From: Sphaerisporangium perillae
GTDB taxonomy: Bacteria; Actinomycetota; Actinomycetes; Streptosporangiales; Streptosporangiaceae
Assembly (NCBI RefSeq): GCF_023276435.1
Contig: NZ_JALLPO010000019.1
Span: 62,001 to 126,000 of the forward strand
DNA: 64,000 nucleotides
Direction of reading: 5' to 3'
Made by a program: the position numbers and the translations under genes. The notes beneath the pieces are model-generated. The model did not search any database and was not told where the DNA came from. It saw only the letters and a list, made by a program, of their open reading frames with translations. Positions 37,601-44,394 of this stretch are shown in pieces; the stretch's first letter is position 1; the number at the start of each line of letters is the position of its first letter.

Positions 37601-38736
37601 CGCAACGCGCGATCGCCCGGACCACCAACGCGCAGGTCTTCACGCACCTCTTCGGGGACAGCTCCTGGATCGTGCACTACCTGCGCTGCCTGGGATACGA
37701 CCTGTCGAAGATCGAGCAGACCGGCTCCAACTTCGGCCTGCAGCACAAACACGAATCGCCGTACCTGGCCACGATCGGCAGCGGCACGATGGTGTCGGAC
37801 GGGCTGTCGATCGTGAACGCGGACTTCTCCAGCGGCTCGTTCCGCGTGTCCCGCGCGTCGATCGGGGCGCGCACCTTCGTCGGCAACGACATCGCCTACC
37901 CCGCCCAGAGCCGGGCCGGGAACAACTGCCTCCTCGCGACCAAGGTCATGATCCCCCTCGACGGGGAGCCACGACATGACATCGGACTGCTGGGCTCGCC
38001 CTGCTTCGAGATCCCGCGCTCGGTCCAGCGCGACAGCCGGTTCGACCACCTGAAGACCGGCGAGGAGTTCCGTCGCCGCCTGGCGGCCAAGAACCGGCAC
38101 AACACCGTGACCATCGCGCTGCACCTGTTCACCCGGTGGCTGCACCTCTTCGGCGTCATGCTGCTCGCCATCGTCGCCGCCGGCCTGTACGACACGTTCG
38201 GGCCGCCGGTCATCGCCGCCGACATCGTCTGCACCCTGCTGTTCACCATCGTGTACTTCCTGGTGGTCGAGCGCCTGGCCACGGGCTTCCAGGCGCTGCG
38301 GCCGCGCTTCTGCTCGATCTACCAGACTTACTACTGGTGGCACGAGCGCATGTGGAAGCTCACCAACCCGCTCTACCTCGACCTGCTCAACGGCACGCCG
38401 TACAAGAACGCGGCCTGGCGGCTGGCCGGGGTGCGGCTCGGGCGCAGGGTGTTCGACGACGGCTGCCACATACCGGAACGGACCCTGGTCACCATCGGCG
38501 ACGACTGCACGCTGGCGCAGAAGAGCCTGATCCAGGCCCACTCGCTGGAGGACGGGACGTTCAAGTCCGACCACATCACGATCGGCTCCGGCTGCACCGT
38601 CGGGACCAACGCCCTGGTCCACTACGGGGTCCGCATGGGCGACGGCGCGCTCCTGGACCCCGACTCCTTCCTGATGAAGGGCGAGGAGGTCGCCCCGCAC
38701 GCCCACTGGCGCGGCAACCCGGCCATCCAGATCTAA
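34657..38736 (+). CDS. Pls/PosA-type single-module NRPS (poly(amino acid) synthetase)
   Basis: 1359 residues. Adenylation domain (about 45-535): YTSGSTGRPKG (199-209), FDFSVEEIW (244-252), VYGPTEAT (332-339), YRTGDL (421-426), NKADRK with K532 (531-536). Carrier domain (about 555-630): phosphopantetheine site LGASS, S591. Six membrane segments then alternate with soluble left-handed beta-helix-like domains (for example IGAGTVIRKDAFF, VGEGAFVGEQTVID, IGSGTMVSDG, IGSGCTVGTNALVHYG). There is no condensation or thioesterase domain. This is the architecture of epsilon-poly-L-lysine synthetase (about 1320 residues), in which the tandem C-terminal domains form the polymer at the membrane. GGAGG lies four bases before ATG 34657. 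With a diaminobutyrate aminotransferase upstream, poly(diaminobutyrate) is the likely product. Confidence 0.93.
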   Translation: MTRQADVQDVQRADPRPGKAPAGHVLIGASGTYPARRRDGERLHHLFEERCDRLRSAGRQGRTAVDAGEVTLTYDQLDARANQLARYLVKRGARPGERIALVFDRAVYSYIGMLAVLKINAAYVPLDAGFPADRLAYIVRDAGVRMVLSLSHLRDRIEHVDAAILCVDEVEALVAAEDDRRLTVTERGEPVDELCYIVYTSGSTGRPKGVAIEHAGICNFVRVAVDAYQLTPDDRVYQGMTIAFDFSVEEIWVPLLAGATLVPRPPGVTLLGHDLAEFLLARRVTALCCVPTLLATLEEDLPDLRFLLVSGEACPADLVRRWHRPGRRFLNVYGPTEATVTATWAVLRPGGPVTLGVPLPTYAVVILDSAEARALPPGELGEIGIAGIGLARGYVNRDDLTERAFIPDFLGIPDNPSGRIYRTGDLGRVNGDGEIEYHGRIDTQVQIHGYRVELAEIESVLLQVPGITQAVVDTYEPEPGVVELVAYYSAREDAPEIDQERIYRELRGRLPGYMIPAYLEPLPRIPMLLSNKADRKNLPPPKGPRGLSTAHTYVPPSTAAESVLADVLAGVVGVEQVSVDSHFFDELGASSLLMTRFCARVRERADLPPVSIKDVYLHPTVRSLASALAEAAPAPEPQAPKVRAARASTAEYVLCAVLQLLLFLGYSCLGAVLLTGCYHWVAGATGPAEIYGRSVACGAAIFATLCAVPIVAKWALVGRWRPGEIRVWSLAYVRFWAVKTLVRSCPLVLFIGSPLYVLYLRALGARIGPGVLILSKHVPVCTDLLTIGAGTVIRKDAFFTCYRARAGVIETGPVTVGEGAFVGEQTVIDIGAALGDRAQLGHSSSLQSSQRVPDGERWHGSPAQPATTDYLTLEPARCGTWRRARFGALQLLTTLLVYIPLGIGGLYWLTTTIPALAGLADPAGSRDLTAWPPYRDALVASLALYFGALAAGLAFVATVPRLLHLALKPDRVHPLYGFHYWAQRAIARTTNAQVFTHLFGDSSWIVHYLRCLGYDLSKIEQTGSNFGLQHKHESPYLATIGSGTMVSDGLSIVNADFSSGSFRVSRASIGARTFVGNDIAYPAQSRAGNNCLLATKVMIPLDGEPRHDIGLLGSPCFEIPRSVQRDSRFDHLKTGEEFRRRLAAKNRHNTVTIALHLFTRWLHLFGVMLLAIVAAGLYDTFGPPVIAADIVCTLLFTIVYFLVVERLATGFQALRPRFCSIYQTYYWWHERMWKLTNPLYLDLLNGTPYKNAAWRLAGVRLGRRVFDDGCHIPERTLVTIGDDCTLAQKSLIQAHSLEDGTFKSDHITIGSGCTVGTNALVHYGVRMGDGALLDPDSFLMKGEEVAPHAHWRGNPAIQI

Positions 38737-38751
38737 GGCCCCCGCCCGCCC

Positions 38752-38852
38752 TCGGCATCGGCGGTCGCGGCCATCGCGTCCGTCTCGGCATCGGCGGTCG
38801 CGGCCATCGCGTCCGTCTCGCCGTCGCGGCCCGTCTCGCCGTCGCGGCCGTC
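38752..38852. repeat. Compound tandem repeat (2 x 33 bp plus 2 x about 18 bp)
   Basis: Two perfect 33-base copies (38752-38784 and 38785-38817) are followed by two shorter copies of a related 18- and 17-base unit (38818-38835, 38836-38852). It fills almost the whole gap between the synthetase stop and the convergent hydrolase stop. No hairpin terminator is seen here. Confidence 0.9.
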
Positions 38853-40392
38853 AGGGGAGCAGGAGGCCCCAGTACAGCGCCCATGGGATGAACACCGTCC
38901 CACCGGCGAGCAGCAGGCCGAGCCGCACCCTCTCGCCCTGTGGCACCGAACCGCGCGTACGCCACCAGGCCCGCGCGGTGAGGACCGTGGCGGCCGCGCA
39001 CGCGACCGCGAGGGCCTGCAGCGCCAGCCAGATCAGCGGGCGCCCGGCCAGCACGGGCCCGGGAGCGGCCAGCTTGCCGCCGGTCATCACCAGGTAGAAC
39101 AGGTAGGAGAACGACCCGAGCACCGTCACGAACCCGGCTGCGCCGAGCACCCGCGCGGCCTTGGCGACCGGAGGCCGCCCGCGCCCGCGAAGGCGCCGCA
39201 CCAGCGCGACCATCGGGTACGCCGCGAACGCGACCACGAACAGCACCAGGGCCGCGAGCTGCGCCGGCGCCGACTCCCACCACGCCGGCGGGGGCACCGG
39301 CACGGTCCGCGAAGCCTGTTCGGGGGTGGGCCCCGAGCTCCCGGCCATGGGCGGCTTCCCCGCGGTGACGTCGCGGACCCAGGAGCCGACCAGATCGGCG
39401 TACCCCGGGGCCAGTTCGGGCAGCCGGGTCACACCGCCGTCCGGGCTCTGGTGGGCGGCGTGGTCGGCGCCGGGGAAGAAGCGGAAGGTGTAGTGCGTGT
39501 TGCCGCCTTTCTCCAGGGCCTTGGCGAAGATCGGCGGGGTCTCCCTGGGCGGGGTCAGCAGGTCGTGGGTGCCCCAGATGGCGAGCACCGGCCGGTGGAC
39601 GGCCGCGATGGTCGGCTCGGGATCGTAGTACGGCTCGGGGAACATGCCGCCGTCGGCGATCGTCCGGTACAGGTTGAGCTCGGCCCTGTCGACCAGCGAG
39701 CCCGACACCCCAGCCTTGCGCAGCCCGGCCGCCACGGCCCAGGTCTGCTGCCGGAGCGGCGGCAGGCCGTTGGCGCCCACGAGCACGATGAAGGCGACGT
39801 CCGCCGAGCGGGCCGCCGCGATGGGCGCCACCCATCCGCCCTCGCTCAACCCCCAGATGCCGACCTTCGCCGGGTCGATGCCCGGCTGGGCGCGCAGCGC
39901 GGCCACGGCGCCGAGCGCGTCCTCGGCCAGAACGGTGTAGGAGCGCTGGAAGAGCGAGTAGCCCTCGGACCGCTTGTCGTAGATCAGCACGGACATGCCC
40001 CTGCGGGCGAACTCGACCGCCTCGACCATGAGCTTCGCACGCGGCGTGCCCGTGCCGGCGCCGTGGATCAGGACGATGCCCGGGCGAGCCGGCTTCGCGC
40101 CGGCCGGCGACAGGACCGTTCCGTGCATGGCGAGGCCGCCGCTTCCCTGGAAGCTCACCTCCGCCGCGGTCAGATCGGCGGGCACGGCGACCGGCCCCGG
40201 CGCGACGGCGGTCGAGGTCGCGGCGGGGGTGGTCGCCGCACGGGTCGTCACGCTTCCGGTCGTGATCGTACGGGCCGCCGCTGTCACGATCGTGGTCGCA
40301 CCGCCGGCGGGGGCGGGCGCGGCGGCGGCCGCCGTCCCTGGGGTGGTGAGCAGGCAGGCGGCGACGGCCACCGCCGGGAGGATTCGTCTCAT
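38851..40392 (-). CDS. Secreted/membrane alpha/beta hydrolase
   Basis: 513 residues. A signal peptide (MRRILPAVAVAACLLTTPG, about 1-25) leads to an alpha/beta-hydrolase domain: oxyanion region LIHGAGTGTPRAK, nucleophile elbow GLSEGGW, acid in IWGTHDLLTPP and His in FFPGADHAAHQ. The C-terminal 150 residues contain about four membrane helices, so the enzyme domain faces outward. Relatives are annotated as prolyl-oligopeptidase/esterase-like. Divergent from the ArsR-type regulator with operator-like repeats between. It lies beside the poly(amino acid) synthetase, but a role as polymer hydrolase is speculative. Confidence 0.85.
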   Translation of the reverse strand: MRRILPAVAVAACLLTTPGTAAAAAPAPAGGATTIVTAAARTITTGSVTTRAATTPAATSTAVAPGPVAVPADLTAAEVSFQGSGGLAMHGTVLSPAGAKPARPGIVLIHGAGTGTPRAKLMVEAVEFARRGMSVLIYDKRSEGYSLFQRSYTVLAEDALGAVAALRAQPGIDPAKVGIWGLSEGGWVAPIAAARSADVAFIVLVGANGLPPLRQQTWAVAAGLRKAGVSGSLVDRAELNLYRTIADGGMFPEPYYDPEPTIAAVHRPVLAIWGTHDLLTPPRETPPIFAKALEKGGNTHYTFRFFPGADHAAHQSPDGGVTRLPELAPGYADLVGSWVRDVTAGKPPMAGSSGPTPEQASRTVPVPPPAWWESAPAQLAALVLFVVAFAAYPMVALVRRLRGRGRPPVAKAARVLGAAGFVTVLGSFSYLFYLVMTGGKLAAPGPVLAGRPLIWLALQALAVACAAATVLTARAWWRTRGSVPQGERVRLGLLLAGGTVFIPWALYWGLLLP

Positions 40393-40405
40393 ATTGCCGA
40401 AGGTA

Positions 40406-40454
40406 CTCTGCAGAGAAACCTCGGCAAGCATTTGTCTGCAGATATCCTTCTGCA
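40406..40454. promoter_or_regulatory. Repeated TCTGCA(GA) operator-like sites between hydrolase and ArsR-type genes
   Basis: The palindrome TCTGCAGA occurs at 40407-40414 (within CTCTGCAGAG, 40406-40415) and again at 40435-40442; a half copy TCTGCA is at 40449-40454, just before the regulator start. All lie in the 61-base divergent promoter region. Confidence 0.65.
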
Positions 40455-41035
40455 TGAGTAGGCTGTTCATCATGAAGGATGAGCGGCCGTTCACGGTCGA
40501 GGACCCGGCGAGGCTCAAGGCGCTGGCCCACCCCATGCGGCGGCTCATGCTCCGCCACCTCAACCGGCACGGCCCCGCGACCTCCACGACGCTCGGCGAG
40601 CTGCTCGGCGCCAAGACGGGCACGACCAGCTACCACCTGCGCCAGCTCGAGAAGTACGGCTTCATCGAGGAGATCCCCGAGCGCTCCACCGGCCGGGAGC
40701 GCTGGTGGCGCAGAGTCGAGGCGGCGAGGGACATCCGCCTGCCCACGCCCGGTCAGCTACCCCCGGAGGACCGTCCCGTGCTCGCCGAGTACCACCGGAT
40801 GGGCATGGAGGAGGACCGCGAGCTGTTCGAGCGGTTTCCCGAGGCCTATGACCGCGATCCCGAGTGGGTCAAGGGGTCACGGGGCTTCGGGCGGATGACC
40901 AAGGCGGAGTTCGACGCGTTCTTCGAGGCCTACATCGCACTGCTGATGAAGTACAGCCACCCGGCGGAGGACGCTCCGCCGGACGCGCGCCCCCTGCACA
41001 TCCGGCTGTTCGCCCTCCCTGCCGACGAGGCCTGA
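40454..41035 (+). CDS. ArsR-type winged-helix transcriptional regulator
   Basis: 193 residues (ATG 40472 is an alternative start). The winged helix covers about 10-85: ARLKALAHPMRRLMLRHL, TTLGELLGAKTGTTSYHLRQLEKYGFI, and the wing STGRERWWRRV. The longer C-terminal half with EYHRMGMEEDRELFERFP and a helical end is the common ArsR-like/HTH_20 actinomycete type without the metal-binding Cys box. It is divergent from the hydrolase and probably represses it and itself. Confidence 0.88.
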   Translation: MSRLFIMKDERPFTVEDPARLKALAHPMRRLMLRHLNRHGPATSTTLGELLGAKTGTTSYHLRQLEKYGFIEEIPERSTGRERWWRRVEAARDIRLPTPGQLPPEDRPVLAEYHRMGMEEDRELFERFPEAYDRDPEWVKGSRGFGRMTKAEFDAFFEAYIALLMKYSHPAEDAPPDARPLHIRLFALPADEA

Positions 41036-41161
41036 GCGCCGCACCCGAGCTAGAGCCGTCCACCGACCCCGGGCAGGACCGTCCGACGACCGCGAGCAGG
41101 AGCCGTCCGTCGACCCCGGGTGAGAGCGGTCCGCCGCCCTGAGCGAGCGCCGGTCGCCGGG

Positions 41162-41746
41162 TCAGCGCGGGGCGGCGGCGCCGTAGCGCAGGCCGTCCAC
41201 CAGCAGGTCGAGCAGGCGGTGGGCCTGGTCGCGCTGCTCGGGCTCGCCTGCGGCGAGGGACACGCCGCTCAAGCTCGCCAGCACGTCACCCGGGTCGATG
41301 TCAGTTCGCACGGCCCCGGCCTCGCCGCCGGCGCGCAGCAGCGTCGCGATGGCTTCGAGCAGCAGGGCGCGGCTCTCCGCGAAGGGGTTGCCGCCGGAGG
41401 CGATGACCGCGCGCAGCGCGCCGGCCATGCCGCGCTTGGTCGTCATGTACTCGACGAAGTGGTCCATCCAGATGCGCAGCGCCTCGTCCGGCGGCGTGTC
41501 CCGCAGGAGCCCGGTCACGGCGTCGCACAGCCTGGCCAGCTCGTTGCGGTAGGCGGCCTCGATCAGCGCCTCCCGCGTGGGGAAGTGGCGGTAGAGCGTG
41601 CCGATGCCGACACCCGCGTCCTTGGCGATCGCTTCGAGCGTCACGTCGGGCCCGTCGTGGGAGAACGCCCGCACCGCGGCGTCGAGCAGCCGGTCGCGGT
41701 TTCGCCGCGCGTCGGCGCGGAGCGGTCGGGGGCCGGTGGCCGGCAC
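41162..41746 (-). CDS. TetR-family regulator
   Basis: 194 residues from GTG 41746 (AGGAGG eight bases upstream). The DNA-binding domain reads RLLDAAVRAFSHDGPDVTLE and AIAKDAGVGIGTLYRHFPTREALIEAA; the C-terminal helical half binds an unknown ligand. It is divergent from the SDR at 41940, and the region between carries two identical-design palindromes, so it probably represses the SDR and itself. Confidence 0.92.
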   Translation of the reverse strand: MPATGPRPLRADARRNRDRLLDAAVRAFSHDGPDVTLEAIAKDAGVGIGTLYRHFPTREALIEAAYRNELARLCDAVTGLLRDTPPDEALRIWMDHFVEYMTTKRGMAGALRAVIASGGNPFAESRALLLEAIATLLRAGGEAGAVRTDIDPGDVLASLSGVSLAAGEPEQRDQAHRLLDLLVDGLRYGAAAPR

Positions 41747-41841
41747 AGATCATCCTCCTCGGTCCGTCCGGAACCTCTTCTCGAGGTCCACCCGGAACCT
41801 CTCCTCGACTGTCCCACTACTATGACCTGCGATTTGCTAAC

Positions 41842-41887
41842 CGGAGGTTGCTCCGATTAAAGTCGAGCTTATTCGGAGGTTCCTCCG
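41842..41887. promoter_or_regulatory. Twin TetR operators
   Basis: CGGAGGTTGCTCCG (41842-41855) and CGGAGGTTCCTCCG (41874-41887) are near-identical palindromes, 32 bases start to start (about three helical turns), in the AT-rich divergent promoter region between the TetR and SDR genes. Confidence 0.85.
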
Positions 41888-41939
41888 TTTGGAGCCTACC
41901 GCGTGAGCCTTCCATCCGCATCGCCGAGCGAGGCACATC

Positions 41940-42884
41940 ATGACTGCCACCACACCCATCACCACGCCGTTCACCGCCCGGTCCACCGCCGCCGAAGTCG
42001 TGGACGGCATCGACCTCACCGGCCGGCGCGCCATCGTGACCGGCGGCGCGTCCGGCATCGGCATCGAGACCGCCCGCGCGCTCGCCGGCGCGGGCGCCGA
42101 GGTCACCCTGGCGGTCCGCGACCTGGACGCGGGAAAGCGCACCGCCGAGGACATCACCGCCACCACCGGCGGCCGGCAGGTGCTCGTCGCGCCGCTCGAC
42201 CTCGCCGACCGCGCCTCGGTCGCCTCCTTCGTGGCCGCCTGGGACGGGCCGCTGCACATCCTGGTCAACAACGCCGGCGTGATGGCGGCCCCCGAGACGC
42301 GCACGCCGGAAGGCTGGGAGCTGCAGTTCGCCACCAACCACCTCGGCCACTTCGCCCTCGCCACCGGGCTGCACCCCGCGCTCGCGGCGGCCGGCGGGGC
42401 GCGCGTCGTGTCCGTCAGCTCCAGCGCGCACCTGCGCTCCCCGGTCGTCTTCGACGACATCCACTTCCGCGAGCGCCCGTACGAGCCCTGGCTCGCGTAC
42501 GGGCAGTCCAAGACGGCCAACGTCCTGTTCGCGGTCGAGGCGACCAGGCGCTGGGCGGGCGACGGCATCACCGTCAACGCCCTGATGCCCGGCGGGATCC
42601 GCACCAACCTGCAAAGGCACATCACCCAGGAGGACCTCGACCGGATGCTCGCCCAGGCGGGCGCGGGCTCGATCACCTTGAAGACCCCCGAGCAGGGCGC
42701 CGCCACCTCCGTGCTGGTCGCGACATCGCCCCTGCTCGACGGCATTGGCGGCCGTTACTTCGAGGACTGCGCCGAGGCCGCGCCGAACGAGCCGGGCACC
42801 CGCCACGGCGTCGCGACCTACGCCCTGGACCCCGAGGCCGCCACCCTCCTCTGGCAGGTCTCCACCGACACCCTCGCCTCCTGA
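41940..42884 (+). CDS. SDR-family oxidoreductase (retinol-dehydrogenase-like)
   Basis: 314 residues. Cofactor motif TGGASGIGIETA (34-45), NNAGVM, and the catalytic YGQSKTAN (YxxxK); the long C-terminal half is typical of the classical/atypical SDRs near WWOX and retinol dehydrogenases. It probably uses NADP(H) on a small carbonyl or alcohol; the substrate is unknown. Control by the divergent TetR protein suggests induction by a toxic or foreign compound. A hairpin follows the gene. Confidence 0.9.
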   Translation: MTATTPITTPFTARSTAAEVVDGIDLTGRRAIVTGGASGIGIETARALAGAGAEVTLAVRDLDAGKRTAEDITATTGGRQVLVAPLDLADRASVASFVAAWDGPLHILVNNAGVMAAPETRTPEGWELQFATNHLGHFALATGLHPALAAAGGARVVSVSSSAHLRSPVVFDDIHFRERPYEPWLAYGQSKTANVLFAVEATRRWAGDGITVNALMPGGIRTNLQRHITQEDLDRMLAQAGAGSITLKTPEQGAATSVLVATSPLLDGIGGRYFEDCAEAAPNEPGTRHGVATYALDPEAATLLWQVSTDTLAS

Positions 42885-42903
42885 CCGCCCCGGCGGACGA
42901 CCG

Positions 42904-42949
42904 CCTCGTGCGGACGACCGCCTCGTTGCGGACGCGAGACCGCACGAGG
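42904..42949. terminator. Hairpin terminator after the SDR gene
   Basis: CCTCGTGCGG (42904-42913) pairs perfectly with CCGCACGAGG (42940-42949) across a 26-base loop, 20 bases after the SDR stop. A 17-base direct repeat (GCGGACGACCGCCTCGT) overlaps its left arm. Confidence 0.6.
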
Positions 42950-42957
42950 CCGGGGGA

Positions 42958-43080
42958 TCAGTCCGCCTTGACCTCGAAGAGGTAGGTGGAGGGCCAGGGC
43001 TCGCCGCCCTGCCGGGGGTAGGTGCTGGAAGAGATGGAGGGCCGGCCACCCCCGAGCTCTGGTAGCCCTCGTCGGCCGGG
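42958..43080 (-). pseudogene. Possible C-terminal remnant of an unidentified gene
   Basis: A minus-strand frame ending at TGA 42958-42960 reads SISSSTYPRQGGEPWPSTYL followed by FEVKAD, which looks like genuine protein. Just upstream another frame reads ADEGYQSSG, so a frameshift may be present. No start and no family recognised. It lies between the SDR and the FAD monooxygenase. Confidence 0.3.
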
Positions 43081-43092
43081 CGCCGGTGCCGG

Positions 43093-44262
43093 TCAGCGGC
43101 CGGTGAGGGACGGGTAGTCCTTGAGATCGATGTTGGTGGCGAACATGTCGGTCATCTTCAGCATCAGCTTCAGGAGCAGGCGGTTCTTGAACATCCAGTT
43201 GCGCATGCGGATCCTGCCCGGCGTGCCGGGAGCCAGGAAGGGGCCCGCGTTGCCGTTCTTGGCGATCTTGGCATAGCCGCGGAACCCCTCCTCGTACCGC
43301 TTGAAGGCGACCTGATGGTCCCCGCCGGCCAGCGCGAGCTCCCCCGCCAGTACGTAGGCCCCCACCAGAGCCAGGCCGGTGCCGAAGCCGCCCAGCGTGT
43401 TGCCGTAGGCGGCGTCGCCGAGCAGCGCCACCCGGCCCTCCGCATAGCGGTCGATGCGCACCTGGCTGATCGAGTCGAGATAGACGTCGTCGGCCCGGCG
43501 CACCTCCGAAAGGATGGCCGGGGTCCGCCAGCCCATCCCGGCGTAGGCCTCGATGAGTATCTTCTTCATCCCCTCGGTGTCGTATCGGTCGTAGTCGAGT
43601 TCCGGCGAGGCGAAGGTGAAGAAGGCGGCCGCCTTCGGGCCACCGGCGGCGACCATCCTGCCGGGCTCGTTGTACATCGACGGGACGCTCCCGGCGATCT
43701 CGGGAACATCGACGAGGGCGTAGTAGTGGCCGAGGAAGCGGACGTAGTCGGACTCCGGGCCGAAGGCCAGCCGGCGGACGTTCGAATGGATCCCGTCCGC
43801 GCCCACCACCAGGTCGAACGTGCGCGGGGCACCGCGCTCGAACGTGACGTGCACGCCGCTCGCGGTCTGGGTGAGCGAGGTGATGGAGTCGCCGAAGACG
43901 TACCGGCATCCGGCGGCGGCGGTCTTCTCGTACAGCAGCCTGGCCAGGTCACCGCGCGTGATCTCGATCTCGCCGCCGGTGAACTCGCCGGGGAGCACCG
44001 CGAGCCTGCGGCCGTCCGCGCCGACGATCTCCTGGTCGGTGCCGCCGGTCTGCAGCCGCAGCACCTCGCCGAGGATGCCCATGCGCTCCAGCACGGTGCG
44101 GTGGATCGCGCCCTTGAAGTCGACGGCCTGCCCGCCCGGGCGCGGGGCGGGAGCCTTCTCGACGACGGTCACGTCGAAGCCGTAGCGGTCGAGCCAGTAG
44201 GCGAGAGCGGGGCCGCCGATGCTGGCGCCGGAGATGAGGACGTTGGTGTTCTTCATGTCCAT
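43093..44262 (-). CDS. FAD-dependent aromatic-type monooxygenase
   Basis: 389 residues. FAD-binding motifs: NVLISGASIGGPALAYWLDR at the N-terminus (GASIGG replaces the usual GxGxxG), the DG motif LVVGADGIHSNVRR and the GD motif ALLGDAAYGNTLGGFGTGLA. These place it in the PHBH/TetX-like group that hydroxylates aromatic or polyketide substrates using NAD(P)H. Relatives often modify or inactivate antibiotics. It follows the large SARP gene on the same strand with a gap of about 130 bases (SARP stop 44395 to start 44262) and may be part of its regulon. Confidence 0.9.
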   Translation of the reverse strand: MDMKNTNVLISGASIGGPALAYWLDRYGFDVTVVEKAPAPRPGGQAVDFKGAIHRTVLERMGILGEVLRLQTGGTDQEIVGADGRRLAVLPGEFTGGEIEITRGDLARLLYEKTAAAGCRYVFGDSITSLTQTASGVHVTFERGAPRTFDLVVGADGIHSNVRRLAFGPESDYVRFLGHYYALVDVPEIAGSVPSMYNEPGRMVAAGGPKAAAFFTFASPELDYDRYDTEGMKKILIEAYAGMGWRTPAILSEVRRADDVYLDSISQVRIDRYAEGRVALLGDAAYGNTLGGFGTGLALVGAYVLAGELALAGGDHQVAFKRYEEGFRGYAKIAKNGNAGPFLAPGTPGRIRMRNWMFKNRLLLKLMLKMTDMFATNIDLKDYPSLTGR

Positions 44263-44394
44263 GAGCCTCGCCGGGAGCGCTGACAGGCCAGGGACAGCCG
44301 GCTGACAGTCGGCGCAGAGCTGTCAGCGCCTCCTGCGGCACGGCAGGACCGCCGCGGCCACCGGTCCAGGAGGCCGCCGCCACCGCCCTCCGGC

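Noticed and set aside
34783-38706. A 1307-codon open frame antisense to the Pls-like synthetase
   Set aside because: Its translation is Arg/Gly/Asp/Val-rich without any domain pattern, and the opposite strand encodes a clearly motif-rich enzyme. Long antisense frames are a by-product of very high third-position GC.
38752-38852. Regular repeats suggesting a CRISPR array
   Set aside because: The copies are directly adjacent with no unique spacers and no cas genes lie nearby; it is a tandem repeat.
38851-40392. A dedicated poly(amino acid)-degrading enzyme for the neighbouring synthetase
   Set aside because: The fold is a serine alpha/beta hydrolase, unlike the zinc metallopeptidase known to degrade epsilon-poly-lysine, and it is convergent with its own regulator; adjacency alone is not enough.
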